From CANIGN01 sp041391385 (GTDB lineage: Bacteria; Bdellovibrionota; UBA2428): 64,000 bases of DNA. Position 1 is the first letter of the stretch. Every line of letters begins with the position of its first letter. A model generated the notes under the pieces. The model was not told the DNA's origin and ran no database searches. It worked only from the letters and a program-made list of their open reading frames with translations. The stretch spans positions 124,001 to 188,000 of the forward strand of contig JAWKOD010000004.1 in assembly GCA_041391385.1 (NCBI GenBank), written 5' to 3'. The position numbers and the translations under genes are program-made. Positions 1 to 8,712 of this stretch are shown piece after piece.

Positions 1-1781
1 TCTTGTACATAGACCTTGAATAGAGTCCAAGATAGAAAGGTTTTCTCATCTTTGAAGTGTAGGTTTTTAGCTTTTGGCTTCTTTGATTCCTTTAGCGCTT
101 TAAAAAAGTATGAGTGCCCGATTTGCCGATCATGATCGATTTGACCCTTGCGGACCAAAGATTCATTTAGGTCTTTTAACCATTGAGCAATGTCAATATT
201 TAGTGTCTTTTTATACGCAGCAATAAGATCTTTCCATTCTATCTGGGAAACTGCGTCCTCTGCTCGAAGTGGAGTCAACTCTATAAACTCGAATCTTCTG
301 CGAAATGCTTGGTCTAAAAGATCTATGCTTTTGTCCGTAGTGTTCATTGTAGCAATTATGTGCAGATTATTTGGAAGGAACAGCGGTGTTTTAGAATACT
401 GAGTTCGAACTTCTGGTGCTGATCCTTCATCTGCAACAGAAAGTGCCAAGAGAAGTTCACCGAAGATTTTGGCTACTTTCCCACGGTTAATTTCATCAAT
501 AAAGATAAAATAATCAAACGGCTGGCCCCAGCTATTACCTCTAATTTTAGCAACAAACTCATCGCCGAGCTTGTCTGTATTAATTTTGTTGATGCGGAGG
601 CATTTTTCACTAGTATCATAAATGCCTTGAAGGGGCTCTGGGTGACCAGGAATCAATACTTCAAATCCATCAATATCTAGATCATAGAGACTGACGTATA
701 TGCTTTCAGGGTATAGCAATGTAGAATCGTCGGATTGCGTAACTTTCGAAATAAGTACATCGGCATGTATCCCAGTTGCTTTTCTCCAAGTTGCCATAAA
801 TGTGCCGTCAATGACTTCATAACGAATGCCTTTGGCGGATGGGATAGGCTTGATACCTTCAATAAAGTCTTCATATCCGTAGGAAGCATGAAACTGGGTA
901 GTAGAGCAAAATAGCCTGTGAAATTTTTGAAATAACTGCTGCCTTTCGTGATCTTCAGGCCACGAACTTGCAAATACATTCGCCTTCACTTCGCCATTTG
1001 AATACGTCTCAACGTGAGATGAGAGTATTTTATTTGTAAACTTGTACGCCTCTCTTGTTTTCCCGGTTCCGGGTGGGCCATGAAAAATAATGTATTTCCT
1101 AGATAGAACTGAGTCCCCAGAGAACTTTGGGCTAGTTGACTGAAGGGTTTGTCGTATTCCTTGAGTTTTCCCAATCGACTTCTCACAGAAAGTAGTCTCA
1201 TCTTTACTGAAGTTGATAACGACCAGGTCCTCATATTCAATATTTGACTGGAGATACGACACAAAAGACGAAAATGTCGGGGGAGCAAAAAGCATCCAAT
1301 CCTTTTGATATACTTTTGCTTGGCTCTTGGGTCTAATTTCTACAGAGTTTTTATCGCGTAATATTTCCGCGTCGTTTGCTTCATCCGAAAGACTAATTGC
1401 ACCGAGGTGAAATAGAATTGAGCAGAATCTAATATTGCTTCGAAAGCTTCTTTCTTTGTATACATCTACGCAAATTGTATCGTCCCAAGTAAACCTTTCA
1501 AAGGCTTTGGTTTTAATGGCGTCGTACAGCTTATCAGATTCTTCTCTGCCTTTTTCTGCAAGGGATTCAGCGCTTTCATCGACACCAAAAACAAATTCAG
1601 AAAGTTCTCTAAATTGGGCATAAAGCTGATCTGCGCTGACTGCTCCGCTTTTGCATTGATCAAACCATTCTCTCTTGGATAAAACAGCATATGCAACAAG
1701 AGCAGTCGTGATTTTATTATCGGACAAACCTGTCGTGTCAGTTCGCTCTCTGCCCTTTGACCAATCAATAATTCGTTTCAT
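1..1781 (-). CDS. McrB-like AAA+ NTPase (partial, runs off the left edge)
   Basis: An uninterrupted minus-strand frame starts at the ATG at 1781 and stays open to base 1, so at least 593 residues are present and the stop lies outside. About residue 233 there is a Walker A loop (GPPGTGKT), near 425 a Walker B followed by the McrB-type signature (FIDEINRG...IFGELL), and near 480 the sensor segment ATMNTTD followed by an RRRFEF arginine finger region. These are the hallmarks of the McrB branch of AAA+ proteins, the NTP-driven translocating subunit of type IV (modification-dependent) restriction. The first ~230 residues resemble no domain I recognise and may read DNA. It follows an N6-methyltransferase by 11 bp and is probably co-transcribed with it. 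A partner nuclease (McrC-like) would lie to the left and cannot be seen, so the exact system type is open. Confidence 0.85.
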   Translation of the reverse strand, partial: MKRIIDWSKGRERTDTTGLSDNKITTALVAYAVLSKREWFDQCKSGAVSADQLYAQFRELSEFVFGVDESAESLAEKGREESDKLYDAIKTKAFERFTWDDTICVDVYKERSFRSNIRFCSILFHLGAISLSDEANDAEILRDKNSVEIRPKSQAKVYQKDWMLFAPPTFSSFVSYLQSNIEYEDLVVINFSKDETTFCEKSIGKTQGIRQTLQSTSPKFSGDSVLSRKYIIFHGPPGTGKTREAYKFTNKILSSHVETYSNGEVKANVFASSWPEDHERQQLFQKFHRLFCSTTQFHASYGYEDFIEGIKPIPSAKGIRYEVIDGTFMATWRKATGIHADVLISKVTQSDDSTLLYPESIYVSLYDLDIDGFEVLIPGHPEPLQGIYDTSEKCLRINKINTDKLGDEFVAKIRGNSWGQPFDYFIFIDEINRGKVAKIFGELLLALSVADEGSAPEVRTQYSKTPLFLPNNLHIIATMNTTDKSIDLLDQAFRRRFEFIELTPLRAEDAVSQIEWKDLIAAYKKTLNIDIAQWLKDLNESLVRKGQIDHDRQIGHSYFFKALKESKKPKAKNLHFKDEKTFLSWTLFKVYVQ

Positions 1782-1792
1782 ACAACCACCGC

Positions 1793-3052
1793 CTATGCCG
1801 CCATCTTATTTATTGATTTAAGAAACTTTTCAGGAATATGAATATTCCCTAGGATAGATAGGGTAATATAAGGAAACAGTTTACGGTGCTGTTTGCCTGA
1901 TAGTTGGTCTATTTGTTCTTTGCATTCGTTGGACTTAAGGAAGTTGTAAATTGCACTGAGATCAAGATCTTTATTTTTGGGAACCATTGCAAAAACTACC
2001 TGTGAAAAAAATGGCATTTTACTGACAAGTTTAAACTCCACAGGTGTTCCTGTTTTTCGCGCAAGAATTGCAGGACCAGTATACTCAAACTGACTTTTGA
2101 TGAGGAACTTTGGTGTTTTTCGGGTCAAGTATCTTTGTGGCCGTGTCGATTGTTTATCTTCTCCAATGTCTACACCAGTTAGAAACTTTCTTGATGGATC
2201 AAGCGATCCGAGCCTATTTTCTGTGATCCATTCGGAGTTACGGCCCGAAATTTCTATTCCTCGGAACAATTCAAACACATCGGAGATTTTCGTGCCTTGG
2301 TTTTTACCAGCAGGTTTCGCTTTTTCAGTATTCGGACTATTGGATATTTCTAGATACACGCTTGCATGAGAAACTTCAGCAAAGAAATTCTCTTCCAAGT
2401 GAACTGACCGTTCAATTGTAATTCTATCTGTTAAAAGATTAAGGCAAGTGCCCTTGACTTGAGTTGAAAGAACTTTGTCGGGGAGAAAGAGGCACAACTT
2501 ACCTCCAAGCTTCGTTTCGTTGGCGGTTTTAATAACAAAGGCATCCAGTAAATCAAACTGACCGAAAAGATGAAAATTACGCTTTATTTTTTCTCGAAGA
2601 ACAGCTGGGATCAGCTTATACCCTAGCCAAGGTGAGTTCATGATAACGTAATCAATGTCCTCAAAGGTACTTGAGAATAAGTAATCACGATTGGAAAATG
2701 TTATTTTTAAATCCTTGAATGCTTGGCCACTCAGAATCTTTTTTTGTTGAGTGAACATCGATTTATTTAACTCATTTGAAAATACCTGGACTTTCGAAAA
2801 GTCGGCATTTAATGCTTTAAGGTTATTGTAAAGCGCAACAATTAGGTTGCCTACACCAGACGTAGGTTCAAGGATTGTAACTCTCTGACCACTTTTTGTT
2901 TTTCTCGCAATCTCTTTTGAAATGGAAATAAGTAGGGCCTGAGCCTTTTTAACTGGCGTAAAGACTGTTCCGTTATCAATATCTTCTCCGTGTAGCTGAG
3001 TCCTTTCGATCAAATTCAAGTCTAGTTGTTGTGTGAATATATCCATACTCAT
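1793..3052 (-). CDS. N6-adenine DNA methyltransferase with TaqI-like specificity domain
   Basis: A protein of 419 residues. The SAM-binding motif I reads PTSGVGN (residues 63-69) and the catalytic motif IV reads NSPW (139-142), a variant of the usual (N/D/S)PP(Y/F/W) of N6-adenine methylases, with Ser replacing the first Pro. The C-terminal half (ISDVFELFRGIEI..., FLIKSQFEY..., SGKQHRKLF) has the layout of the specificity domain of TaqI/Eco57I-type enzymes, including the segment in which a long-lived substrate contact is followed by a conserved basic patch. It should transfer a methyl group to adenine in a defined DNA site. It lies directly upstream of the McrB-like gene, suggesting one restriction-modification or phage-defence operon. 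A second ATG lies two codons in; no clear ribosome binding site separates the two. Confidence 0.8.
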   Translation of the reverse strand: MSMDIFTQQLDLNLIERTQLHGEDIDNGTVFTPVKKAQALLISISKEIARKTKSGQRVTILEPTSGVGNLIVALYNNLKALNADFSKVQVFSNELNKSMFTQQKKILSGQAFKDLKITFSNRDYLFSSTFEDIDYVIMNSPWLGYKLIPAVLREKIKRNFHLFGQFDLLDAFVIKTANETKLGGKLCLFLPDKVLSTQVKGTCLNLLTDRITIERSVHLEENFFAEVSHASVYLEISNSPNTEKAKPAGKNQGTKISDVFELFRGIEISGRNSEWITENRLGSLDPSRKFLTGVDIGEDKQSTRPQRYLTRKTPKFLIKSQFEYTGPAILARKTGTPVEFKLVSKMPFFSQVVFAMVPKNKDLDLSAIYNFLKSNECKEQIDQLSGKQHRKLFPYITLSILGNIHIPEKFLKSINKMAA

Positions 3053-3627
3053 GTATACGAATCGGTAGTTTTCAAAAATAAGCTTAGTAAAAACTACTGT
3101 TGTCGAATTTAGATTTTCAATTAATTGACGCTGAAAGCGTGGGGGGCCTTGTTTTTAATGCTACTTAGTAGTGTTTGTTGTCTTAGCATATTTATTGCAC
3201 TTGGAGGCGGTACTTTCATGCACGGTAACAAAATAAATCCATTGTTAGAGTTTTGACGGTTCACACATTCAAATATCTAAAACTATAAATATGGCAAGCT
3301 TAAGTAAGCATGGGATATATTTAGATCTACTATAGCTGAATCTGTTTGGTCTAAACTTTGTGATAATGAGAAAGAAGGGAATAGGTTTCCTGCATTTCGT
3401 TGCGATGTGAATGAAATAGTAGTCACTGATATTGCAATTGATTGTTAAATAGATGTGTCTATTGAATCTGTTGCATAGGTTTCTAAAGGTAAATCTGACC
3501 AGTTCTGCTTTAAAACTCCACTTCTTAATTATTCCTACAACTTACACCCGTGTCCCTTGATATCACATACTTTCAATTTAAAGCACAATAGTTAAAGTTC
3601 ACTCTATTAGGTCTTACTAAAATTATG
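3053..3627. other. 575-bp region without a convincing gene
   Basis: No frame with a plausible start, length and composition is visible on either strand. A plus-strand open stretch at about 3320-3450 translates to a short peptide without a start codon and could be debris of a lost gene. The only structured element is a degenerate copy of the 17-bp repeat at 3550-3566. The promoter of the methyltransferase-McrB pair should lie at the left end, but I see no strong -35/-10 pair. Confidence 0.5.
3550..3566 (+). repeat. 17-bp GTGTCC repeat, copy 1 (degenerate)
   Basis: GTGTCCCTTGATATCAC, matching the left arm of the island repeat fully and the right arm partly. It lies between the helicase and methyltransferase genes. 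Confidence 0.45.
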
Positions 3628-5151
3628 TCAGGCAGCCTGTGTATTAGAGTTTTCTTTCCAGAGTAGAAAGAGTTCACCAACCATTTCCCATATTTCTTCT
3701 GTAGCAATCCCGCTTCGTTTAAAATTGTCCTTGATGAGTGTTATTTCACAAACATCGGTACCGCCGAATTTTTTACCTCTAATACCTCGTCCAACCATTT
3801 GGCTGTATAGTACGGGGCTCGTGGTTGGCCTCCCAATGACAACATGGCTTATTCTGGGTGCATCAAAACCAGTAGTTAATAATTCACAATTGCAAATGAC
3901 CCTTACCTTGCCTTCCTTGAATTCTCTTATTACTTGTTCTCTTCTGCCACGCGAGGTTTCTGCTGATATGTGACATGCACTTTTTCCAAACATTAAAAGT
4001 AAACTGGCTACTTGTTTAGAATCCTCTACGCTAGGGCCAAAATAAATAACGGTAGCATTTGGGTCTGAGTCTAAGATATTGGTAATTGTTAGCGCAGCCA
4101 GGCGACGCCTGCTGCTTTTGTATTTGCTCTTTTCCAATTCATCTCTAATTTTTTGATCTGAGTCACCAGTGCCAATTAGATCATCTAGGTCAATTGTGAC
4201 TTCAGAATATACTTCCTTGGTATTAACCTTTGCCAATATGCCTTCGCTAGTTAGCATTGACATAAGATCTGGACTGGGTGTTCGTCTTAATCCTCTTTTT
4301 GCTAAGATTTCTGAAGGGTAAATAATGTTTTTACCAAACACATCCTGTAGTTGCTTAACTCCCTCTTCAAAAATCGCAGCGCTCCTAAAAGGGTAGCAGT
4401 TAGGCCCAATAGCTTTAGTTTGCTTTCGGTTTCGTTGATAGTTTGGTAAGTTCGAATAGAATCAATAATTGTTAAATAGCTTGGGCGGTTGTATGGTGTG
4501 CCTCATCGATTACAAGTAAGTCAATGTTCCCTTTTATTTCTTTTGAAAGTGCTTCGTTACCTCGTTCTGTTAATTGATTACAAAGAGTCTGTGGTGTTGT
4601 GACTAGCACTACTGGATATTCTGAGTTTTCTATTGAAGCCAGTACTTCTTCTTGCACGTTGTGCCAGTATCCTCCCCAGAATCTAACAAAGACAGTTTTA
4701 ACGGAATAGGGTTTGCATTGCCACAGTTCAACAAACTGCTCAAAGCCTGTTCGCAGAGCTCGTCTTTTTGCGCAACCCAAACTGTTAAGTTGCATTTTTC
4801 ATAACTGTTCTCCATTCCATATGAATTCTCTATCCAGGTATGAATTGATTGTATTGCTGTTCGTGTTTTACCAGCACCAGTTGGCAATGTTAATAGTTTA
4901 TTGGCATCTTGGCCTACTGATTTAAAGAATTCGACAGTTTGATCGTGTACGTCTAGCTGAAAATCAGCCAGTTCTTTAAGTTGAATGCTACCGTGCACTG
5001 TTTCTAATCCATTTTTAACACCTGAGTTTTTTTCGCCTGCTAGTTCAATAGGCAGCTGACAACTAGTTACAAAGTTGAATGCAGATGTGCCACCAGGAAC
5101 AAATCTCTTTAATTCTTTAACGCCTGTTCTTAAACTAATTTTTTCTCTCAT
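3628..5151 (-). pseudogene. Superfamily 2 DEAD/DEAH helicase, split by three frameshifts
   Basis: Three consecutive minus-strand frames together encode one helicase. 5151-about 4744 carries motif I (LTLPTGAGKT); about 4742-4477 carries motif II (DLLVIDEAHH); about 4474-4392 carries the GLTAT of motif III; and 4391-3628 carries motifs V and VI (TTGFDAP, QMVGRGIRG). Alignment across the breaks needs one extra base each time: in the AAA at 4742-4744, the AAA at 4474-4476 and the GGG at 4391-4393. With those restored, the motif III region becomes GLTATPFR as in the family. All three lesions are one-base losses in short homopolymers. The ATG at 5151 overlaps the stop of the upstream gene by four bases (ATGA), so the two were translationally coupled. 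The family includes restriction and phage-defence translocases. Either the gene is recently dead or the sequence has local errors. Confidence 0.75.
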
Positions 5152-5955
5152 CTTTTTTCCAAAGATTGCGTTTGTGGGAGATCTTGTCCGTAGATTTTAA
5201 CCAACGCACAAAGGTTTTCTTGTTTATTTGTCTGTTTGTCGTGGCCGGATTCTCTTCTTATGGCCCGAATAATCGACCCAATGTCTTTGCCGCATAATTC
5301 TTCTACGTCATTAAAGTTTAGTATCTCCTCTAGTCTGGTAACCGCTACCTTTTCCCATTCAGATAAATTTTCAAGAGTTAAAGTTAGGAGAGTTTCACTA
5401 GGAGTTGTACTTCTAATAGGCAAGTCGAAGTTATTATCGTTAGACAAAGACACGCTACCGCCTCGGCCTTTTCCTAACTTAATTTCACCTGTAGCTAAGC
5501 TGCGTTTAGCTCTATTGAAATCTTCAATCGTGCAACGCATTTTCTTTTCAAAGTCTTCTGCCCAGCGCTGCCACCTAATCGCTTAAGAGAATTAAGAAGT
5601 GATTCTTTAACTTTTTCTAAGTATTCATTTGAAATAGCTATTATTGGTTTATTTAAGTTTTCGACGTTGTCTGCTCTAGTGTTAAGTAATTCGGACGAAT
5701 TTAGTCTAGGGTTATTATCAAAATTAATATTATATGTAGTAGGTGTTTCCTGAAAATTAGCTAAGATGACGCTGCCTCCTTTGCCTTTACCAAGTTTAAT
5801 CAAACCTACAGATACGAGATATCGTTTAGCTTCATCAAAAACTTCAATTTTGCATCGAATTTTCTTTCTTAAAGTTTTTTGGCCGGCCTGCCACCAAGAC
5901 TTTCAAGTGTAGCGAGAAATGAGTTTTTGATAAGTTCTAGCTCTGTATTTTCCAC
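5148..5955 (-). pseudogene. Tandem winged-helix protein of a restriction/helicase system, two frameshifts
   Basis: The GTG at 5955 is the likely start. The product would hold two copies of one module: LxSLGG(R/S)..(K)KTL(R)(K)K(I/M)RC.IE.F..AKR followed by IKLGKG(K/R)GGSV, the second ending near 5460. The turn KLGKGKGGSV is typical of winged-helix repeats found beside restriction methyltransferases and helicases. Each module is cut at the same relative place by a lost A: in the T6 run at 5875-5880 (plus strand) and in the T4 run at 5540-5543. The remaining 110 residues are helical and unassigned. It ends in a four-base overlap with the helicase. Because both modules break at adenine runs within a shared repeat, slippage or sequencing error are both plausible. 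Confidence 0.65.
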
Positions 5956-6055
5956 CTATTTCATTTCGACTTTTTAAATTTATAAAATGTTAATTTTACA
6001 AGAATATAATCTTTTTTCGCTTAAAATAAGGATTAAATTACATTTGTTTACATAT

Positions 6056-6072
6056 GTGTCCTCTTGTGACAC
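6056..6072 (+). repeat. 17-bp GTGTCC repeat, copy 2
   Basis: GTGTCCTCTTGTGACAC, with arms GTGTC/GACAC intact. It lies between two minus-strand genes, 21 bp past the stop of the 6094-6741 gene and about 100 bp before the start of the winged-helix gene. Confidence 0.75.
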
Positions 6073-6093
6073 AGAATTAGGGGTGTAATATTA

Positions 6094-6741
6094 TTAATTA
6101 ATCGAGGAGTGTAGTTTGTTTATCGCCTCTTGAATTCCTTCGTGACACTCCGTTAATTCAGTTATGCTCGGTTTGAAGTTTTTTGGAAGTCTGCTTTTCG
6201 GATTGGAAGCGCAGCACTCTCTAATTGTATTGTAGGGAGTATATTTTGTAGTAACTGCATATGATCCCTTGTTCTTGGGGTGGCATATAAGTGATTTGGA
6301 TAATTTCACTGGTGGGTTACTTTTTAAATGAGCATCTAATTTCTGACTAACGGGATAGCCATATGATTTGAAGGCAATTTTAGGCCACTGCTTTTCCCAG
6401 TATGTTTTTTGTTTTAAGAAAAGAGTAAGTTCTGCTTCATTTTCAACTATTACTACTACTAGGGCTTGTTTTTTTGTTGCATGCGCATATCTTGTTGCTT
6501 GTGCTATTCCTTGCTTTACGACTAGGTCAATAAATTCAATTTCAGCAGCAAATTTATCTGTCACGCAATCAGCTCTACCATAGCTGCCGAGAGGCTTCTG
6601 GTGATAGCCATTGTTTTCTTCACACCAAGCTTTTGAGTAATCACCATCTTGCGCTGAGTGATTAAAGCTATTTGCGAGCGAAAGATTGAGGGTGCTAAAT
6701 AAGTAAATTATGAAAAATAATGATTTTGATAATACGTGCAT
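6094..6741 (-). CDS. Exported small protein with PD-(D/E)XK-like core
   Basis: The ATG at 6741 is preferred over a TTG seven codons upstream because it starts a clean signal peptide (MHVLSKSLFFIIYLFSTLNLSLA, predicted cut after SLA). The mature protein of about 190 residues holds WCEENNG...RADCVTDKFAAEIEF, then QATRYAHATKKQALVVVIVE. This order (D-x-x-T, E-x-E, Q-A-x-x-Y-A, V-V-x-V-x-E) resembles small PD-(D/E)XK-like proteins of unknown function that read D(C)LT..YA(I/V)E.(D/E)F...QAL.YA..T.K..GIVLI(L/V)E. Catalytic competence is unclear. Later cysteines (a CC pair and single Cys residues) fit disulfides in the periplasm. It stands alone between two copies of the 17-bp repeat. Assignment of the fold is by pattern only. 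Confidence 0.6.
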   Translation of the reverse strand: MHVLSKSLFFIIYLFSTLNLSLANSFNHSAQDGDYSKAWCEENNGYHQKPLGSYGRADCVTDKFAAEIEFIDLVVKQGIAQATRYAHATKKQALVVVIVENEAELTLFLKQKTYWEKQWPKIAFKSYGYPVSQKLDAHLKSNPPVKLSKSLICHPKNKGSYAVTTKYTPYNTIRECCASNPKSRLPKNFKPSITELTECHEGIQEAINKLHSSIN

Positions 6742-6930
6742 AGATAGATCAACTGATTGCAATAATGATGCCTAGTTTAGTTGCGGTTATAACTAAATAA
6801 GCTAATAGCTAGTTAAGTGATAAAGGAATTTTGCCAATTTTTGCCGTAATTGTTGTTATTGTTGGCACTGTTTTTTTACGTCTCTAGCTTGAGGACTAGA
6901 GATAATTTTTAAATCCAACAACTTAATCCT

Positions 6931-6947
6931 GCGTCCCCTGGTGTCAC
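6931..6947 (+). repeat. 17-bp GTGTCC repeat, copy 3
   Basis: GCGTCCCCTGGTGTCAC, two changes from the consensus. It ends 23 bp before the ATG at 6971. Confidence 0.6.
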
Positions 6948-6970
6948 ATGCATGCTGAATACTTTTATTC

Positions 6971-7335
6971 ATGGAGAATATAAACAAATATAGGTTACCA
7001 TATTTCTGCTTCTATCTTCTTGCGGTGGAGGCGGAGGTGGCTCGGGAGCTTGTGGTCCTAATCCCATAAATGGGGGCTTTGCTAACACGGGTTCGTCTAA
7101 GATATTGCAGTTAAACAATTGTGGTTTTTCTTATTACGAAGGTGGCTGCACTATATCGGGTACTTATCCTTATTCGGAAACTGCTTTTGGTAGCATGAAT
7201 GTTACGGTAACAAGCTCAACGGGATGTGGTTCTTTGCCGTCAACTACAAGTTGTAGTTATGCCATCGCTTCGAGTAATCAGATAATGCTTAACTGCCCAG
7301 CAATTGGAATTAACGATACTTTCTATCGTCTTTAG
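6971..7335 (+). pseudogene. Small glycine-rich lipoprotein, one frameshift in the signal peptide
   Basis: The frame that ends at 7335 contains LLLSSC followed by six glycines, an ideal lipobox and linker, but has an in-frame TAG at about 6991 and no start. The ATG at 6971 opens MENINKYRLPY in another frame. Adding one T to the TTT at 7003-7005 joins the two into MENINKYRLPYF-LLLSSCGG, a textbook lipoprotein signal. The mature part of about 100 residues is rich in Cys, Ser, Thr and Gly, with three CG or SC pairs, and matches no family I know. It would be anchored in a membrane facing the periplasm or cell surface. It is likely a lipoprotein gene that is broken, or whose sequence lacks one base. 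Confidence 0.6.
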
Positions 7336-7339
7336 GAGT

Positions 7340-7356
7340 GTGTCCTATTGCGACAC
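7340..7356 (+). repeat. 17-bp GTGTCC repeat, copy 4
   Basis: GTGTCCTATTGCGACAC. It starts 4 bp after the stop of the lipoprotein frame and ends 24 bp before the ATG at 7381. Confidence 0.75.
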
Positions 7357-7380
7357 ATGCGTATGAGAAATAGAAAGTGT

Positions 7381-7614
7381 ATGCCGAGGAACAATCAACC
7401 TATACGGGTTTTAAGTATTCTTATAAGACTTTGTGCGTTTCGAAAAACGGGCCTAACGATAAAAGAACTCATGGAGTATGCCGACGTGGATAGAAGAACT
7501 CTGTATCGGGATTTTGACGCTATCAAAGCCGCAGGGGTTGAGCTTGAGAGCGTGCGGGGCTCAGGCTCTTTGCGCATTAGGATATCAAGAATTCCAGGGT
7601 TAATTGAGGATTAA
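7381..7614 (+). CDS. Stand-alone DeoR/WYL-type helix-turn-helix protein
   Basis: A 77-residue product from the ATG at 7381 (MPRNNQPIRVLSILIRL). Residues 8-60 form the winged helix found at the N-terminus of WYL and DeoR regulators: LSILIRLCAFRKTGLTIKEL then DRRTLYRDFDAIKAAGVEL, the recognition helix and wing. It lacks any effector domain, unlike the next gene, which encodes HTH plus WYL. It is either a truncated paralogue or a small DNA-binding co-regulator of the same operators. The repeat at 7340-7356 lies directly upstream. An earlier ATG at 7360 is in another position in the same frame region but lacks a ribosome site. Confidence 0.6.
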   Translation: MPRNNQPIRVLSILIRLCAFRKTGLTIKELMEYADVDRRTLYRDFDAIKAAGVELESVRGSGSLRIRISRIPGLIED

Positions 7615-7649
7615 CAATTAACGCCGGTAGAGATCCGATAATTAATGAA

Positions 7650-8656
7650 ATGTCTAGAAACGATCAAGCAAGTAGGATTCTTAGGATCATTAGCTTGTTG
7701 GAGCATTCTTCCGAGGGGATGAGAGTTCCTGAGTTGTTATCTAGGCTTAATGACCAAGGGTTTAATTGCACACGCAGGACTGTGTATCGGGATTTGGATG
7801 CTATTCAGGGATGTGGATTTCCCGTGGAAAACTCTGATAGTGGCACCGACACGGGTACCTGGAAAATATCTAGACTTAAGAATATTGGAACTAAAGTGGT
7901 TGTGACTTATGAGGAGTTGCTTGCTTTGTTTTTAGCCAGAGAATCATTAAAAAACTACGAGGGTTCGATTTTTTATGCATCTTTAGAGAGCTTTTTCAAA
8001 GTTCGAAAGTATGTTGGGCGATAACTCAGTAGCACTTTTAAGAAACTTTGTTCTACCATTGGATTAAAGGCCAAGTCGCAGGGCAGGCGTACCTAAATCT
8101 TTTTGGATGATATTCATGCGGCTTGTTCAAGCGGCACAAGGCTTGAAATAGAATATGTTGCTGCTTCTGGTGCGGGCGCCGCTAAGTCGGTAAAAGAGAG
8201 CTTGGCCCGGAGTGTGTTTACTTTGCTGATTCGGGAGCTTACTTAGTGGCTCATGATTTTTCTAAAGATGATTTTAGAGTGTTTTCAATTTCTAGAATTA
8301 AGTCGGTTAAAACCTTGGGTGAAAATTACGATTCTAAAATCGCTAGCCCAGAGCAGTTTTTTGAGAATAACTTTGGTTTGGTGGGTTCGGGGAATGTGTC
8401 TAAGGTAGAAATTCTACTTGAAGGCAGTATTGCTCCCTATGTTATTGAGCGAAAATGGCACAAGTCGCAGAAGGTAAAAAAGCAGGGTTCGGGAGCAGTG
8501 CTAAGTCTTGAGGTTAAGGTTAATTCTGAACTGGCTTCTTGGGTGTTAAGCCTAGGGGCTGGGGCCACGGTGCTTGCTCCACCGGAGCTAGTTGATTTGG
8601 TAAACAAAACAGCATTGTTAATTTTGGATAATTATAAATCTAAAAAAGCTGCATAG
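7650..8656 (+). pseudogene. HTH-WYL transcriptional regulator with at least three frame changes
   Basis: The start codon ATG at 7650 opens a winged-helix domain (RTVYRDLDAIQGCGFPV) and linker that continue to about 7990. After that, recognisable pieces occur in shifting frames: ESMLGDNSVALLRNF (about 7999-8043), DDIHAACSSGTRLEIEY (about 8105-8155), and VYFADSGAYLVAHDFSKDDF onward from about 8212 to the stop at 8656. The last piece includes the WYL core (FRVFSISRIKSVKTLGE) and a C-terminal wing. WYL regulators bind nucleic acid or nucleotide ligands and often control phage-defence genes, which suits this neighbourhood. One break (TTTTT at about 8098-8102) fits a lost T; others need different changes, so this is not purely a homopolymer pattern. 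Confidence 0.65.
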
Positions 8657-8673
8657 GTGTATGTCTTGGAGGC

Positions 8674-8690
8674 GTGTCCTTTGGTGACAC
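8674..8690 (+). repeat. 17-bp GTGTCC repeat, copy 5
   Basis: GTGTCCTTTGGTGACAC, the best match to consensus. It lies 17 bp after the WYL stop and ends 22 bp before the ATG at 8713. The following bases (CTCATAATTG) are nearly repeated after copy 6. Confidence 0.8.
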
Positions 8691-8712
8691 ACAGCGATCT
8701 CATAATTGTCTT

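Noticed and set aside
3200..3215. TTGGAGGCGGTAC, another partial match to the core
   Set aside because: Only about ten bases match and neither flank resembles an element end.
7021..7050. GGTGGAGGCGG-like DNA similar to the tmRNA-end core
   Set aside because: It encodes the glycine linker of the lipoprotein and has none of the flanking similarity seen at the three attachment copies.
8674..8712. GTG start codons within the 17-bp repeats for the 8713 and 9397 genes
   Set aside because: The GTG is part of the repeat itself; ATG codons 39 bp downstream start good signal or membrane segments and keep a constant repeat-to-start distance.
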